This document shows, one piece after another, positions 25,973 through 38,418 of a stretch of 48,396 nt of DNA. How positions within the stretch are numbered: the stretch's first letter is position 1; the number at the start of each line of letters is the position of its first letter. This stretch comes from Asaia bogorensis. GTDB taxonomy: Bacteria; Pseudomonadota; Alphaproteobacteria; Reyranellales; Reyranellaceae. The translations under genes were made by a program, and so were the position numbers. Under the pieces are notes generated by a model that searched no databases, was not told the origin of the DNA, and saw nothing but the letters and a program-made list of their open reading frames with translations. Location of the stretch: positions 1 through 48,396 of the forward strand of contig CAMDQJ010000014.1 in NCBI GenBank assembly GCA_945905835.1. Reading direction: 5' to 3'.

Positions 25973-25977
25973 GTTCG

Positions 25978-26816
25978 ATGACGACGATCGACGCGCAGGT
26001 TCACTGCTACGGGCGCAACACGCCGCAGCGGCCGTGGGTCGATCCGTTTCCGGGCCCGGAGGAGATGACGGGCGACGACATGGTGAAGGCCATGGATGCC
26101 GTGGGTGTCGACGGTGCGCTGCTGATCTCGGTGTACGCGATCTACCGCTTCGACGACTCTTATGCGGTCGCCGTCCACAAGGCGCATCCCGGCCGCTTCG
26201 CGCTGATCAAGCCGGTCAATGCCAACGACCCCGCGGTGGCCGAGACCATCGCCGACTGGGCGAAGCGGGACGGCACTGTTGCGATCCGCATCATGATGCG
26301 GCCAGAGATTTCGACCGATCCGGCGGACCCCGGCATCAATAACGTGCTGGCGGCGGCGGCCAAGCACCATATGCCGGTCAACATGCAGTGCTGGGGCCGA
26401 CTCGATCAGGTGGCAGCTCTTGCCGCGCGCAATCCCGACACCTCGATGGTGATTGACCATCTTGGCCAGCAGCAGCCGTTCTATCCGCCGGCGCCGGCCG
26501 AACCGTGGAAAGACCTGCCGAAGCTGCTGGCGCTGGCGCGGCTCAAGAACGTCACGGTCAAGATCACCGGCGCCTGCACGCTCTCCCATGAAAAATTTCC
26601 CTACAAGGACATCTGGGATCCGCTCAGCCGCATCCTTGACACCTTCGGGCTCGAGCGCTGCATGTGGGGCACCGACTGGACGCGGGCGACCGCGCTTCTG
26701 ACCTATAAAGAGGGCGTCGATGCCTTCCGCGTCAGCGACCGGCTGTCCGACAGCGACCGCGCGGTATTGATGGGCGGCACCTTGCAGAAGGTCTACGGCT
26801 GGCTAGCTAAGAAGCC

Positions 26817-26820
<4 letters not shown>
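25978..26820 (+). CDS. Amidohydrolase-2 family protein, tandem copy 2
   Basis: The 280-residue paralogue of the preceding gene aligns without gaps from end to end, about 70% identical by eye. Shared blocks include MMxPEISTD, GACTLSHEK and RCMWGTDWTRAT. Differences cluster near the presumed pocket: residues after PVN (LLARGRLEQ versus MQCWGRLDQ) and the loop after RPW. This suggests the two copies act on different but related substrates. The stop overlaps the fumC start by four bases (ATGA), so fumC may share this transcript. Confidence 0.88.
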
Positions 26821-28214
<1,394 letters not shown>

Positions 28215-28302
28215 CGTTCGTAGTGGCGCCGGTCGATGAAACCGGTTGGAGTCGCGGCAGCACGCCTTGAAACCGGCGTCGCGATCCGCAGGGGCAGGGG
28301 TC

Positions 28303-28413
28303 GTGGCGGCCGAGCTTTTCCAGAAGCTCCTTGTCGCCGTGAACGACGCGGAGGCCATGTCACCCAGCTACGACGAGACAATGAGCAAGCGCCGGAAGGG
28401 CTTTCAATTCTGA
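28303..28413 (+). other. Possible gene fragment or very small open frame
   Basis: A GTG at 28303 opens a 36-residue frame, [36 protein letters not shown] in type, split here for reading as [14 protein letters not shown] / [10 protein letters not shown] / TMSKRRKGFQF. It reads like a plausible protein C-terminus, unlike the other frames in this gap. It has no ribosome site. It may be the remnant of a longer gene lost beside fumC. Confidence 0.2.
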
Positions 28414-28464
28414 AAGCCGCGTCAAACGCGGCCCACCTTCCTTCCGTGCGGGCGGCGTCAGTAG

Positions 28465-28492
28465 AAAAATCCGCGCCGCCAGTCAAGCGCGG
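28465..28492 (-). terminator. Rho-independent terminator of the glnE-bcp transcript
   Basis: On the minus strand, directly after the bcp stop: CCGCGC, ten-base loop, GCGCGG, then ATTTTT (arms 28487-28492 and 28471-28476). A second hairpin, GCCGCGT-caa-ACGCGGC (28416-28432), lies further along and may act on the fumC side. Confidence 0.75.
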
Positions 28493-28957
28493 TTAAAGCC
28501 CTTTCAGCGCCTCGCGCACCTCGTCGACGTGGCCATTGACCTTCACCTTGTGCCAGATCTTGCGCACGGTGCCGGTGGCTTCGATCAGGAAGGTCGCGCG
28601 GTCGATGCCCATGTACTTGCGGCCGTACAGGCTCTTCTCGATCCAGGTGCCGTACTTCTCGCAGATCTTGCCGTCCTCGTCGGAGACCAGCGGAAAGTTG
28701 AGCTCGTACTTGGCCTTGAACTTGTCGTGGCGGGCGACGCTGTCCTTGGAGATGCCGATCACCTGCGCCTTCAGCTTCTTGAAGTCGAATGCGGCATCGC
28801 GGAAGCCACAGGCCTCGGTGGTGCAGCCCGGCGTGTCGTCCTTGGGATAGAAATAGAGCACGACCGGCTTGCCGCGCAGCTCCGACAGCTTGAGCTTCTT
28901 GCCGCCATCGGTGGCGGCGGTGAAATCCGGGGCCTTCTTGCCTTCCGCAACGCTCAT
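28493..28957 (-). CDS. bcp: Thiol peroxidase, bacterioferritin comigratory protein (Bcp/PrxQ)
   Basis: It reduces hydrogen peroxide and organic peroxides using thioredoxin-type reductants in the cytoplasm. The 154-residue product has the peroxidatic C45 in DDTPGCTTEAC, with C50 as resolving cysteine five residues later, the atypical 2-Cys PrxQ pattern. VVLYFYPKD precedes the site, and the IDRATFLIE strand is present. It overlaps the glnE stop by four bases, an unusual but clear translational coupling. Confidence 0.95.
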   Translation of the reverse strand: MSVAEGKKAPDFTAATDGGKKLKLSELRGKPVVLYFYPKDDTPGCTTEACGFRDAAFDFKKLKAQVIGISKDSVARHDKFKAKYELNFPLVSDEDGKICEKYGTWIEKSLYGRKYMGIDRATFLIEATGTVRKIWHKVKVNGHVDEVREALKGL

Positions 28958-31911
28958 GCTTCGCTCCCCTTGCCTTCGCTACGTGTTTGCCAACCGGCGG
29001 CGCGCGCCGGCTCCTCGACGATGCGCCGATATATAGCATGGGCATCGGCCGCTTCAGCCTCGATGCGCGCGCGCAATTCGCCGAGGTCGTGCGCGTCTTC
29101 GGTACCGGCGATCAGGCGCCGCTGGCCTTCCGGCGCGCGGGTCTCGTCGAAGTCGGCCTCGTCGCCGTCGAGCGTGAGCCTGAGCAGACTCTGGACGTCG
29201 GAGAACAGCACACGGGCGTCGCGCAGGCGATCGGCGTCGGCGGTGTCGATCAGGCCGGCCGCGGCGGCGCGGCGCAGCATCTCGGCAGGATGTGGATCGA
29301 GCAGGTCGGGGCGTTCGGGGGCGTGACGCAGCGCGAGGTACTGCGCTACGAAATCGATATCGAACAGCCCGCCGCGCAGGTGCTTGAAGTCCCACACGCT
29401 CTTAGCCGGCTTCTGCTGGGCGATGCGGTGGCGCATATCGGCGACGTCGCGCACCAGCGTGGCGGGATCGCGTGGCCGGCGGAGGGTCGCGCGCACGATG
29501 TCGGCGAGGCGATCGACCAGGCCCGGCGGTCCGTGGATGACGCGCGCGCGCGTCAGCGCCATGTGTTCCCAGGTCCATGCCGATTGCGCGTGATAGTTCT
29601 CGAAGCCGGTCAGTGAATTGGCGAGCGGTCCGGCCCGCCCGGACGGCCGCAGCCGCATGTCGACTTCGTAGAGGTCGCCCTCGTTGGTGTGGGCGGTGAG
29701 CGCCGTCACGATCTTCTGGCTGAGCCGCGTGTAGTACTGGATCGGCGGCAGCGGCTGGCCGCCCTGCGAGGCTTCGAGGTCGGGCGGGATGTCGTAGACG
29801 AAGATCAGGTCGAGGTCGGACGTGGCCGACATCTCGCGGCTGCCGAGCTTGCCGAGGCCAAGCACGGCCAGCCGAGAGCCGCGAAAGCCGCCATGCGTCT
29901 CGGCGAACTTGCGTTCGACGCGGTCGCACAACGCCGCGATGGTCGCTTCCGCGACGTCGGAATAGGCGAGTCCGGCCTGGGCCGGCCTGACGATGCTCTT
30001 GAGCTGCTGCACGCCGATCTGGAAGCGGCGGTCGTTGGCCCAGCGCCGTGCCACGTCGAGGATGTCCTGCTCATGGTCGACGGCGGCAAGCGCGCGGGTG
30101 AGATCGGCGGCCATCTCCGCGGCAGGGGGCAGCGGCTGATAGAAATCGGGCGACAGGACCGAGTCGAGGAGCACGGTGCGGCGCGCCAGGTGTGCGGCAA
30201 GCCGCGGTGCGCTGCCCATGATCGCCGCCACCAGCTCGAGCAGCGCCGGATGGGCCTTGAACAGCGAGAAGAGCTGCACGCCCGCCGGCAGATTGCCCAG
30301 GAAGCGGTCGAAATTGAGCAGCGCCTGGTCGGGCGAGGCGGTCGATCCCAACGCGCCCAGCATGCCCGGCATCAGCTCGGTCAGAAGCTCGCGTGCGCGT
30401 GCCGTCGCGGTGGCGCGGTAGCGGCCGTGGTGCCAGCGCCGCACGATGCCGGCGGCCGAGGAAACGTCGCGGAAACCGAGTTCGCGCAGCGTCTCCAGCG
30501 TGCCGGGATCGTCGTCGGTGCCGGTGAAGACCAGGTTGCCGCCGGGGCCGGCCAGGCTCGGCGCCTCCTCGAACAGGCGGGCATAGTGGCCTTCGACGCA
30601 GCGCAGGCGCTGCAGCAGGTCTTTCTGAAACGCCGCCGGATCTTCATAGCCGAGGAAGGTCGCGATGGCGGCAACGCCGGCCTCGGTGTCGGGAACGCTG
30701 TGCGTCTGCTTGTCGTCGACCATCTGCAGGCGATGCTCGACGCCACGCAGGAAGTTGTAGGCCTCGATCAGCTCGTCGGCCGCCTGCGGCGCGACATGGC
30801 CGGTGACGGTGAGCGCGCGCAGCGTCTCGACCGTGCCGCGCAGGCGCAGCGAGGGATCGCGTCCGCCGAAGATCAGCTGCTGGGTCTGGGCGAAGAACTC
30901 GATCTCGCGGATGCCGCCGCGGCCGAGCTTCACGTTGTGGCCGAGCACCTTCACCGTGCCGCCGCCGCGATGGGCGTCGATCTGGCGCTTGATGGAATGG
31001 ATGTCGTGGATGGCGGCGAAGTCGAGATGCTTGCGCCAGATATAGGGCCGCATGTTGGCGAGGAAGGCCTCGCCGACGGCGCGGTTGCCGGCAACGGGGT
31101 GGGCCTTGATCATCGCCGCGCGTTCCCAGTTTTGGCCGACGCTCTCGTAGTATAGCTCGGCCGCCTGCACCGACATGGCAAGCGGCGTCGAGCCGGGGTC
31201 GGGGCGCAGCCTGAGGTCGGTGCGGAAAATGTAGCCGTCGACCGACGTCTCGGACATCAACTGCACGAGAAGCCGGGCGGCGCGCACCATGTGGCGCGAG
31301 ATCTGCTCGTTCTCGGCGATCGTCGGAGCATGACGGTCGTAGAGCAGGATCAGGTCGATGTCGCTCGAGTAGTTGAGCTCGCCGGCGCCGAGCTTGCCGA
31401 AGCCCAGCACCGTAAGGGCGGCGGCGTCGGGCTCGTTGCCGATCGGCAACTGGCCGTCGCGTGCCAGCTGCAGCAGGATCGAATCGGTCAACGCATCGAG
31501 TGCGCCCGATGCGAAGGCGCTGAGAGCCCCGGTGACGCGTTCGAGCGGCCAGACGCCGGCGATGTCGGCCACCGCCACGACGAGCGCGAAGCGCCGCTTC
31601 TGGCGCCGCAGCGAGGCGGCCACGGCCACCGGCTCGGCGCCATGGCGCGCAGATGCCCGCGATGCCTGCAGTTCGGCCATCAAGTCGGCTACCACCGTGT
31701 CGGGGCCGCGATGCCACAGATCAGCCGCAAACTCCGGGCTTTGTAGGAGGGTTTCGGTCAGGTAGGGGCTGTTGCCGAACAACGCCTCGAGCAGCGCCAC
31801 TGCCGAAGGTTCGTGTGGGCGGGGTGCCGCCTCGGTCCAGCGTGCCCACGCCACCGTGCAACGCTCCGCATCGTGCGGACGGGGCAGGCGGGCGGCGGAA
31901 AGCCAAGACAT
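28954..31911 (-). CDS. glnE: Bifunctional glutamine synthetase adenylyltransferase/deadenylase
   Basis: It attaches or removes AMP on glutamine synthetase in response to PII and glutamine. The 985-residue product contains two nucleotidyltransferase domains. The N-terminal GKLGAGELNYSSDIDLILLYD carries the deadenylase site; the second, GKLGSREMSATSDLDLIFVYD, carries the adenylylation site, each with the DxD metal motif. The first has the GGIREIEFFAQ strand and the second GGLFDIDFVAQYL. The length is usual. No ribosome site is obvious before the ATG at 31911. It is divergent from the YhdP-like gene across 91 bases. Confidence 0.96.
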   Translation of the reverse strand: MSWLSAARLPRPHDAERCTVAWARWTEAAPRPHEPSAVALLEALFGNSPYLTETLLQSPEFAADLWHRGPDTVVADLMAELQASRASARHGAEPVAVAASLRRQKRRFALVVAVADIAGVWPLERVTGALSAFASGALDALTDSILLQLARDGQLPIGNEPDAAALTVLGFGKLGAGELNYSSDIDLILLYDRHAPTIAENEQISRHMVRAARLLVQLMSETSVDGYIFRTDLRLRPDPGSTPLAMSVQAAELYYESVGQNWERAAMIKAHPVAGNRAVGEAFLANMRPYIWRKHLDFAAIHDIHSIKRQIDAHRGGGTVKVLGHNVKLGRGGIREIEFFAQTQQLIFGGRDPSLRLRGTVETLRALTVTGHVAPQAADELIEAYNFLRGVEHRLQMVDDKQTHSVPDTEAGVAAIATFLGYEDPAAFQKDLLQRLRCVEGHYARLFEEAPSLAGPGGNLVFTGTDDDPGTLETLRELGFRDVSSAAGIVRRWHHGRYRATATARARELLTELMPGMLGALGSTASPDQALLNFDRFLGNLPAGVQLFSLFKAHPALLELVAAIMGSAPRLAAHLARRTVLLDSVLSPDFYQPLPPAAEMAADLTRALAAVDHEQDILDVARRWANDRRFQIGVQQLKSIVRPAQAGLAYSDVAEATIAALCDRVERKFAETHGGFRGSRLAVLGLGKLGSREMSATSDLDLIFVYDIPPDLEASQGGQPLPPIQYYTRLSQKIVTALTAHTNEGDLYEVDMRLRPSGRAGPLANSLTGFENYHAQSAWTWEHMALTRARVIHGPPGLVDRLADIVRATLRRPRDPATLVRDVADMRHRIAQQKPAKSVWDFKHLRGGLFDIDFVAQYLALRHAPERPDLLDPHPAEMLRRAAAAGLIDTADADRLRDARVLFSDVQSLLRLTLDGDEADFDETRAPEGQRRLIAGTEDAHDLGELRARIEAEAADAHAIYRRIVEEPARAAGWQTRSEGKGSEA

Positions 31912-32002
31912 GGGGGGCGACGCTGGTTAGATTGGAAAGAGGCCGCGGCACGCTCGCTCAGGCGCGCGGTCATCGTCAACGCGGAAGATGAAGCTTTAGT
32001 CG

Positions 32003-35000
32003 GTGAAGAGAGTATTTCGAGTGCTGGCCCGCGGGCTGGTCCTGGTCGTCGCTGGCGTTGCCGTCATCGCGGCGGTCGCCGTGCTGCGCCTGCTGGCGGG
32101 CCCGATCGAGCTCGAATTCCTCCACGACATGGCCCAGCGCGAATTCATCACCTCCGGCGGCAAGGTCAAGCTCACGGCTGCCCGCGTCATGGCCGAATGG
32201 TCGGCGATCGGACAGCCGATCCAGCTGGTCCTGCAGGATATCCAGGCAGTCGACGAGGCCGGCTGGGTCATCGCCGGCGCTCCCAGCATCGCGCTGAGCT
32301 TTGATCCGCGTTCGGTGCTCGCCGGCAAGCTTGCGCCGACCGCCGTGGTAATCTTGAAGCCGAGGCTCGACGCCGACATCCGCAAGGGCGGCCTGCTGCG
32401 CGCCATGCTGAATCAGGGTGAATCGCAGCCGCAGACTCAGGTCGCCGCGCTGGTGATCGACCAGCTTCTTGCGGAGCTCAACGGCGACCGCCTGCTCGGC
32501 CAGCTCGACACCGTGCTGATCGAGCAGGCGCATCTTACCCTGCGCGATTCATCGACCGGCCTCAGCTGGACGGCTCCCGCCGCCAAGGCAAGCTTGAAGC
32601 GCGGCGCAACCGGCGTCGTCATTTCCGCCGAAGCCCGCTTCGACAACGGCAGCGAGCCGATCCATCTCGCCGTCTCCGGCAATTACAGTCGCGACCGCAG
32701 TCACGTCTCGCTGGAGACGCGGGCGGAGGGCGTGCGGCTGTCGCAGTTTGCCGATTTCGGGGCAGATCTTGCCGTTCTGCGCGGCATCGACCTGCCGCTG
32801 TCCGGCCGGTTCCGCGTCGAGGCCAGCGGCAGCGGCGAGATCGAAAGCGTTTCCATCGAAGTCACCGGCCGCAACGGCCGCATCACCTTGCCGGATATCC
32901 TGCCAGTCGGTCATCCCGTCCAGTCATTGCACGCGCGCCTGATGCTCGACGCGGTGGCCCACAGCCTCAGGATCGAAAGCATGGAGGCCGATCTCGGCGC
33001 CGTGAAGCTCAGGGTCGGCGGCGCCGGTGTCATCAAGGACCGCGAGGTCAGTTTCGCCGGTCGGGCCGAGCTCAGCCACGTTCCGTTCGATCGCATCGGC
33101 GATTACTGGCCGATCCAATTCGCCCGCGGCGGCCGCGATTGGTCGATAGCCAATGTTTCGGGCGGCGAAGTGGCCGTCGGAGGGGAGTTCGCGCTGAGCG
33201 GCATGCTGGGCAAGCTCGACGAGGCAGCCGTGGATCGCGCCGTGGTGACGCTCGACTATCGCGGTCTCAACGTCCGCTACATGACGGAAATGCCGGTGCT
33301 CGAGGGAGTCTCCGGAACGGCGCGGTACGAGGGCGACACCCTGCATTTCGACATCGCCGGCGGGCGCGGTGCGGGACTCGCTGTAACCGGTGCCACCGTC
33401 GACATGACGGAACTGAATGGTCCTACGCAATATGCCAGCATCAAGGTGCCGATAACCGGCCAGGCCGGCGCGGTGATGGATTTTCTCGCCCGGCCCAGGC
33501 TCGGGCTCCCCAAGGACGTGCTTTACGATGCCAAACGCGTGAGCGGCGACGTGGCGGCGGAAGTGACGCTGCGCTTTCCGCTGATCAACGCCCTGACGCT
33601 GGCCGATCTCGACATCAAGGCCGAGGCCGCGCTGTCCGGGTTTGTGCTGCGCGAAGCGCTCGGCAAGGTCGACCTTACCGATGCGACGGCCAAGGTCATC
33701 TATTCCGGTCCGGAGCTTCGCATTGCCGGCCAGGGCAAGTTCGACGGCAGCAGCCTCGATTCCAGCTGGCGGGAATTGTTCGGCGCGCGCCAGCCGTTCC
33801 GCCGCCGCTACGAGGTCAAGGGCACGGCGCCCACCGCCATGTTCACCAAGGCGGGGCTGCCCGACGTCGAGCCGGCGATCAGCGGTCCGGTCGGCGTCAA
33901 TCTTTCGTACCAAGTGGCGCTCAACGGCACGAGTGAGATGGTCGGCCGCTTCGATCTCAAGGGCGCCAAGTGGACGATACCGGCGCTGGCCTGGACCAAG
34001 GACGCCGGTACCGAAGGCCAGATCAGCACGACGGTGCGCATGGCGCCGGGCGCCAAGCTCAGGACCATCGATTTCGACGGCCGTGCCGCCGGCCTCTCCA
34101 GCAAGGGGCAGGCGCGCTTCGGGAGCAGCAACGATCTGCAGCAGATGACGCTGCAGCAGTTCTCACTCGGGCGCAGCGATCTCTCGGCGGAATGGCGGCG
34201 TGCTGACAACGGAATGGAAATCGCCATTCGCGGCAGGACATTGGAATGGAGCCGCGTGCGCCAGTTTCTTCATAGCCGCGAGCAGGAGGCCCAGGCCCAC
34301 GCGGCCGCGCCGCAATCGCCGCCGTCGACGGCGCGGGTCGCCGTGTCGGTGGCGCTCGACCAGGTCCTGGTCGAGCGCGGCACGCTGGGCGGCGTCAGCG
34401 GCAGTTTCGAGATCGTCGGCGATCGGATGAACTTCGCCGATCTGAACATGCCGGCGGCCGGCGGTTCGACCTTCCGCATCGCGCCGTCGGGTCAGGGACG
34501 CACGGTCAAGATCAACATCAACAACCTTGGGCAGATGCTGAAGAACGCCGGCTGGCTCGACGGCCTGGTCGGCGCCTGGCTGGCGTTCGACGGCCGCTTC
34601 GACGAGAGCAAACCGGTAGCGCCGGTAACCGGCAAGCTCAGCATGGGCCAGTACCGCATGGAGATCGTGACGCCGCGGCCCGGCATCGGCACGCTCAACT
34701 CGACCATCGAAGGACTGAGCCGTGCCGGCAACGCGCTGCAGACCTACGAGATCCTCGAGGCCGACATCGTCAAGACCGGAGAGCGCGTCGAGATCAAGAA
34801 GGGACGAACCAACGGCCAGTCGATCGGGCTGACCGCCCAGGGCGTCATCGATCTGGCCAACGACACGGTGCAGATGCACGGCGTCGTTGTGCCGGCCTTC
34901 CCCTTGAACAACGTGCTGTCGAACGTGCCGCTCCTGGGTCCGCTGCTGACCGGCGGCAGGGATGGCGGCCTGTTCGCCATCAGCTATCGCCTGGAAGGGC

Positions 35001-35131
35001 CGCTCGACGATCCCAAGGCGAGCATCAACCCGATGTCGGCGATCACGCCGGGCGCGCTGCGCGAGATCTTCAATGGCGGCGGCGATCCTTCGCAGGGACC
35101 GACCAACCCGGAAATCCAGCGGGTGCCCTAA
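32003..35131 (+). CDS. YhdP/AsmA-like envelope protein (DUF3971, AsmA-like C-terminal region)
   Basis: This 1042-residue protein has one N-terminal membrane helix (about residues 10-33) and a long periplasmic beta-rich repeat structure, ending with the AsmA-type [36 protein letters not shown] block. Relatives of YhdP form hydrophobic-grooved bridges that move phospholipid between inner and outer membranes. The start is a GTG at 32003 with a weak ribosome site (GGAAG). The stop codon overlaps the convergent tyrS stop. It is a conserved neighbour of glnE/bcp in several alphaproteobacteria (from memory, not checked). Confidence 0.85.
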   Translation: MKRVFRVLARGLVLVVAGVAVIAAVAVLRLLAGPIELEFLHDMAQREFITSGGKVKLTAARVMAEWSAIGQPIQLVLQDIQAVDEAGWVIAGAPSIALSFDPRSVLAGKLAPTAVVILKPRLDADIRKGGLLRAMLNQGESQPQTQVAALVIDQLLAELNGDRLLGQLDTVLIEQAHLTLRDSSTGLSWTAPAAKASLKRGATGVVISAEARFDNGSEPIHLAVSGNYSRDRSHVSLETRAEGVRLSQFADFGADLAVLRGIDLPLSGRFRVEASGSGEIESVSIEVTGRNGRITLPDILPVGHPVQSLHARLMLDAVAHSLRIESMEADLGAVKLRVGGAGVIKDREVSFAGRAELSHVPFDRIGDYWPIQFARGGRDWSIANVSGGEVAVGGEFALSGMLGKLDEAAVDRAVVTLDYRGLNVRYMTEMPVLEGVSGTARYEGDTLHFDIAGGRGAGLAVTGATVDMTELNGPTQYASIKVPITGQAGAVMDFLARPRLGLPKDVLYDAKRVSGDVAAEVTLRFPLINALTLADLDIKAEAALSGFVLREALGKVDLTDATAKVIYSGPELRIAGQGKFDGSSLDSSWRELFGARQPFRRRYEVKGTAPTAMFTKAGLPDVEPAISGPVGVNLSYQVALNGTSEMVGRFDLKGAKWTIPALAWTKDAGTEGQISTTVRMAPGAKLRTIDFDGRAAGLSSKGQARFGSSNDLQQMTLQQFSLGRSDLSAEWRRADNGMEIAIRGRTLEWSRVRQFLHSREQEAQAHAAAPQSPPSTARVAVSVALDQVLVERGTLGGVSGSFEIVGDRMNFADLNMPAAGGSTFRIAPSGQGRTVKININNLGQMLKNAGWLDGLVGAWLAFDGRFDESKPVAPVTGKLSMGQYRMEIVTPRPGIGTLNSTIEGLSRAGNALQTYEILEADIVKTGERVEIKKGRTNGQSIGLTAQGVIDLANDTVQMHGVVVPAFPLNNVLSNVPLLGPLLTGGRDGGLFAISYRLEGPLDDPKASINPMSAITPGALREIFNGGGDPSQGPTNPEIQRVP

Positions 35132-36381
35132 ACTGCCCGCACCAGCATGTGGCGCTTGCGGCCGGCCGACAGCTTGAGCGTACCGCCGGCGTCGAGTTCG
35201 GAATCGTTGATGATCGCCGTGTCGCTGGCGATCGGTTTGTCGTTCAGCCGCGCGCCGCCACCCTTGATCAGTTTGCGCGCCTCGTTGCGGCTTTCGGCCA
35301 GTCCCGCGACATGGAACAGTTCGAACGCCGCCATGCCGGCGGCAAGCTTGGCGCGCGGCACGTCGGCGGTCGGCAGGGCCTCGGCCCGGCTGCCCTCCTC
35401 GAAGGTGCGGCGCGCGGTGTCGGCCGCTGTCTCGGCTGCTTGCTCGCCATGGGCGAGCCGCGTCACCTCGGTGGCGAGGATCTTCTTCGCCTCGTTGATC
35501 TCCTGGCCCTTGAGCGCCTCCAGGCGGGCGATCTCGGCGAGCGGCATGTCGGTGAAAATCCGGAGAAAGCGGCCGACGTCGGCATCCTCGGTGTTGCGCC
35601 AGTATTGCCAGAAGTCGTAGGGCGAGAGCCGCTCGGCGTTCAGCCACACCGCGCCGCCCACGCTCTTGCCCATCTTGGCGCCCGATGCCGTCGCGAGCAG
35701 CGGCGAGGTCAGCGCGAACAGTTCGGCGCCTGCCATGCGCCGGCCGAGGTCGGCGCCCATGACGATGTTGCCCCACTGGTCCGAGCCGCCCATCTGCACG
35801 ATGCACTTGTGGCGCTTGTAGAGTTCGACGAAATCGTAGGACTGCAGGATCATGTAGTTGAATTCGAGGAAGGTGAGTGGCTGGTCGCGTTCCAGCCGCA
35901 GCTTCACCGAGTCCATGGTCAGCATGCGGTTGACCGAGAAGTGCCGGCCGACGTCGCGCAGCAGCGGGATGTAGAGCAGCGTGTCGAGCCAGTCGGCATT
36001 GTTGGTCATTACCGCATCCGTGGCGCCATCGCCGAACGCGAGGTAGTTCTGGAAGCTGCGCTTGATGCTCGCCATGTTGGCGTCGATCTGCTGGGCCGTC
36101 AGAAGCTGGCGCGTCTCGTCGCGGCCCGAGGGGTCGCCGACCTTGGTCGTGCCGCCGCCCATGAGCGCAATCGGCTTGTGGCCGGTCTTCTGCCACCAGC
36201 GCAGCAGCATGATCTGCAGGAGGTGGCCGATATGCAGCGAATCGGCGGTGCAGTCGAAGCCGATATAGGCCGTGCGCAGGCCGCTCGACAGCACCTCGTC
36301 GAGGCGGGTGGCATCGCTGCACTGATGCACCATGCCGCGCTCGTGCACGATGCGCATGAAATCCGACTTGAAACCCGACAT
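35128..36381 (-). CDS. tyrS: Tyrosyl-tRNA synthetase
   Basis: It charges tRNA-Tyr. I start at [16 protein letters not shown] (ATG at 36381, 417 aa); a GTG-type extension to 36426 would run into the AnmK promoter. Class I motifs are LHIGHLLQ (HIGH) and KMGKS (KMSKS) in [12 protein letters not shown], and tyrosine-pocket residues lie in [12 protein letters not shown] and [11 protein letters not shown]. The C-terminal S4 RNA-binding domain ([11 protein letters not shown] onward) is present. The length fits TyrRS type 1. Confidence 0.95.
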   Translation of the reverse strand: MSGFKSDFMRIVHERGMVHQCSDATRLDEVLSSGLRTAYIGFDCTADSLHIGHLLQIMLLRWWQKTGHKPIALMGGGTTKVGDPSGRDETRQLLTAQQIDANMASIKRSFQNYLAFGDGATDAVMTNNADWLDTLLYIPLLRDVGRHFSVNRMLTMDSVKLRLERDQPLTFLEFNYMILQSYDFVELYKRHKCIVQMGGSDQWGNIVMGADLGRRMAGAELFALTSPLLATASGAKMGKSVGGAVWLNAERLSPYDFWQYWRNTEDADVGRFLRIFTDMPLAEIARLEALKGQEINEAKKILATEVTRLAHGEQAAETAADTARRTFEEGSRAEALPTADVPRAKLAAGMAAFELFHVAGLAESRNEARKLIKGGGARLNDKPIASDTAIINDSELDAGGTLKLSAGRKRHMLVRAV

Positions 36382-36435
36382 CGCCAGCCTGGCTCGTTTG
36401 TTCGTGAAGGGCCGGCGGTGTAACACATTCCTGCC

Positions 36436-37518
36436 ATGGCTTCATCCCTCCTGCGCGCGCTGGGCCTCATGAGCGGGACCTCGGTCGACGGGGTCGACGT
36501 GGCCATGATCGAGACCGACGGCGAGAGCGTCGCGTCGTTTGGACCCGGCCTCACCGTGCCCTATGCCGATGAGGCGCGCCGGACGATCCGCGCGGCGTTC
36601 GGCGCGGACGGGCCAAGCGAGGCGACCCGTGCTGCCGAGCTGGCCGTGACCGATGCGCATGTCGCGGCGGCGACGCAGTGGTCGGCGCAGCACGGCATTG
36701 CCCTGTCGTCACTCGATGTCGTGGGCTTTCACGGACAGACCATTACCCATCGCCCGGAGCGGCGCTTCACCTGGCAGATTGGCGACGGTGGTGCGCTGGC
36801 CAGGGCGCTCGGTGTCCAGGTGGTCAACGATCTGCGCGGCGCCGATGTCGCGGCCGGCGGGCAGGGTGCGCCGCTGGTGCCGATCTATCACGCGGCCCTG
36901 GTGCGCGATCTCGAACGGCCGCTTGCCGTGGTGAATATCGGCGGCGTGGCCAATGTCACCTGGATCGGTGCCGACGATACGTTGCTGGCGTTCGACACCG
37001 GACCGGGCAATGCGCCGATCGACGATTGGTGCGTCCGCCGCGCCGGCGTGCGCTTCGATACCGATGGCGCGCTGGCGGCGGCGGGCAAGGTCGACCGCAC
37101 GCGGCTCGAGCGGTTCAGCGAGCATCGCTACTTTACCAGGACGCCGCCCAAGTCGCTCGACCGTGGCGACTTCAACGACTCATGGGCCGAGGGATTGAGT
37201 GCCGCCGACGGCGCCGCGACCCTGACGCGCGGCACGGCGCGGGCGATCGCGCTGGCCGCCAGACATTTTCCCGCCGCTGCCAAGCGCTGGGTGATTTGCG
37301 GCGGCGGCGCGCGCAATCCGATGCTGCTGAAGGCGATTGCCGAGGAAACGCGGGGACGGATTGTGACGGCGCAGGATCTCGGCTGGGACGGCGATGCGCT
37401 GGAGGCCCAGGCCTTCGCCTTCCTTGCGGTGCGTTCGCTGCTCGGCCTGCCGTACAGTTTCCCTGGAACGACAGGCGTGCCCAAGCCGATGAGCGGCGGG
37501 CGCCTGAACCTGCCTTAA
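36436..37518 (+). CDS. anmK: 1,6-anhydro-N-acetylmuramic acid kinase
   Basis: It phosphorylates anhydro-MurNAc from recycled peptidoglycan to MurNAc-6-phosphate. The 360-residue product begins [22 protein letters not shown], with the family's MSGTSxDG phosphate loop, then [22 protein letters not shown] and [12 protein letters not shown]. The C-terminal [11 protein letters not shown] completes the sugar-kinase fold. It is divergent from tyrS across 54 bases. Its stop TAA and the TAA of the convergent hydrolase both lie inside the palindrome CCTTAAGG (37513-37520). Confidence 0.94.
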   Translation: MASSLLRALGLMSGTSVDGVDVAMIETDGESVASFGPGLTVPYADEARRTIRAAFGADGPSEATRAAELAVTDAHVAAATQWSAQHGIALSSLDVVGFHGQTITHRPERRFTWQIGDGGALARALGVQVVNDLRGADVAAGGQGAPLVPIYHAALVRDLERPLAVVNIGGVANVTWIGADDTLLAFDTGPGNAPIDDWCVRRAGVRFDTDGALAAAGKVDRTRLERFSEHRYFTRTPPKSLDRGDFNDSWAEGLSAADGAATLTRGTARAIALAARHFPAAAKRWVICGGGARNPMLLKAIAEETRGRIVTAQDLGWDGDALEAQAFAFLAVRSLLGLPYSFPGTTGVPKPMSGGRLNLP

Positions 37519-38189
37519 GGTTCCTTGTTGCTCGTCGCGCGGCCCGGCGGATTCTTCAGGCTCTTCTCGACGTACTTGTCGATATCGACGGCGAGCTTGT
37601 CGAGCGTGTCGTGGAAGAAGTGGTTGGCGCCCTTCACGGTCTTAGAATCGACCGTGATGCCCTTCTGCAGCGACAGGCGCGTCACCAGCTTCTGGATGTC
37701 GGCGAGCGGCACGACCTCGTCCTTTTCCGCGCCGACGATCAGGCCGGAGGCCGGGCAGGGGGCGAGGAAGGCGAAATCGTAGGAATTGGCCGGCGGCGCC
37801 ACCGCGATGAAGCAATCGATCTCGGGGCGGCGCATCAGGAGCTGCATGCTGATCCAGGCGCCGAACGAGTAGCCGGCGATCCAGCACGACTTGGCGTCGG
37901 CGTTCATGCCCTGCAGCCAGTCCAGTGCGGCGGCGGCGTCCGAAAGCTCGCCCATGCCGTTGTCGAAGCGGCCTTGCGAGCGCCCGACCCCGCGGGTATT
38001 GAAGCGCAGCACCGAGAAGCCGCGGTTCACGAAGACGTGGAACAGCGAGAAAACCACCTTGTGGTTCATCGTCCCGCCGTACTGTGGATGGGGATGAAGA
38101 ATTAGCGCGATGGGCGCATGTTCTTCCTTGCTCTGGTGATAGCGACCCTCCAGGCGACCTTCAGGTCCGGTGAACATCACGTCAGGCAT
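37515..38189 (-). CDS. Alpha/beta hydrolase (dienelactone-hydrolase-like)
   Basis: The 224-residue cytoplasmic protein shows LILHPHPQYGGTMNHKVV (oxyanion region), RFNTRGVGRSQG, the nucleophile elbow GYSFGA with serine, VGAEKDEVVP with the acid, and the histidine in GANHFFHD. It belongs to the group of small serine hydrolases often annotated as 'alpha/beta hydrolase, YheT- or DUF-type', whose natural substrates are unknown. It has no signal peptide. It starts 130 bases from the isc operon but on the opposite strand. Confidence 0.85.
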   Translation of the reverse strand: MPDVMFTGPEGRLEGRYHQSKEEHAPIALILHPHPQYGGTMNHKVVFSLFHVFVNRGFSVLRFNTRGVGRSQGRFDNGMGELSDAAAALDWLQGMNADAKSCWIAGYSFGAWISMQLLMRRPEIDCFIAVAPPANSYDFAFLAPCPASGLIVGAEKDEVVPLADIQKLVTRLSLQKGITVDSKTVKGANHFFHDTLDKLAVDIDKYVEKSLKNPPGRATSNKEP

Positions 38190-38418
38190 GGAAGATTTTT
38201 AACCTTCGTTGGCCCCGGGCGCGGGACATGAGGCGCTTTACGGTGGGAATCTTGATACTTGACCATTCTACTCGGGTTTACTAAATCCGAGCAGTTAAGT
38301 TGGTCTTTCCCGAGAACCAGCCTTGGGGCTTGGGCATATCGTTAGTAACGCCTTCAATTCAAGACTTTTCGGGTGTTCTGACGCGATTTTGTCGGCGAAC
38401 CCGGCGCAGGAGGATGCT
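38190..38418 (+). promoter_or_regulatory. iscR promoter with near-perfect palindromic operator
   Basis: TTGACC (38259-38264), 17 bases, TAAATC (38282-38287) form a good sigma-70 promoter. A 21-base palindrome, CTCGGGTTTA (38271-38280), C, TAAATCCGAG (38282-38291), covers the spacer and the -10 box with one mismatched pair. A repressor bound here would block RNA polymerase. IscR autoregulates its operon from such sites in other bacteria, so IscR is the natural candidate. The rest of the 229-base region, up to AGGAGG before iscR, is leader without a gene. Confidence 0.7.

Noticed and set aside
28236..28496. An 86-codon plus-strand frame between fumC and bcp
   Set aside because: Its translation is Arg-rich and unlike a protein, it covers the bcp terminator, and no ribosome site precedes it.
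37513..37520. CCTTAAGG palindrome as a regulatory site
   Set aside because: It arises because two TAA stops overlap in convergent genes; eight bases are too few to suggest more.
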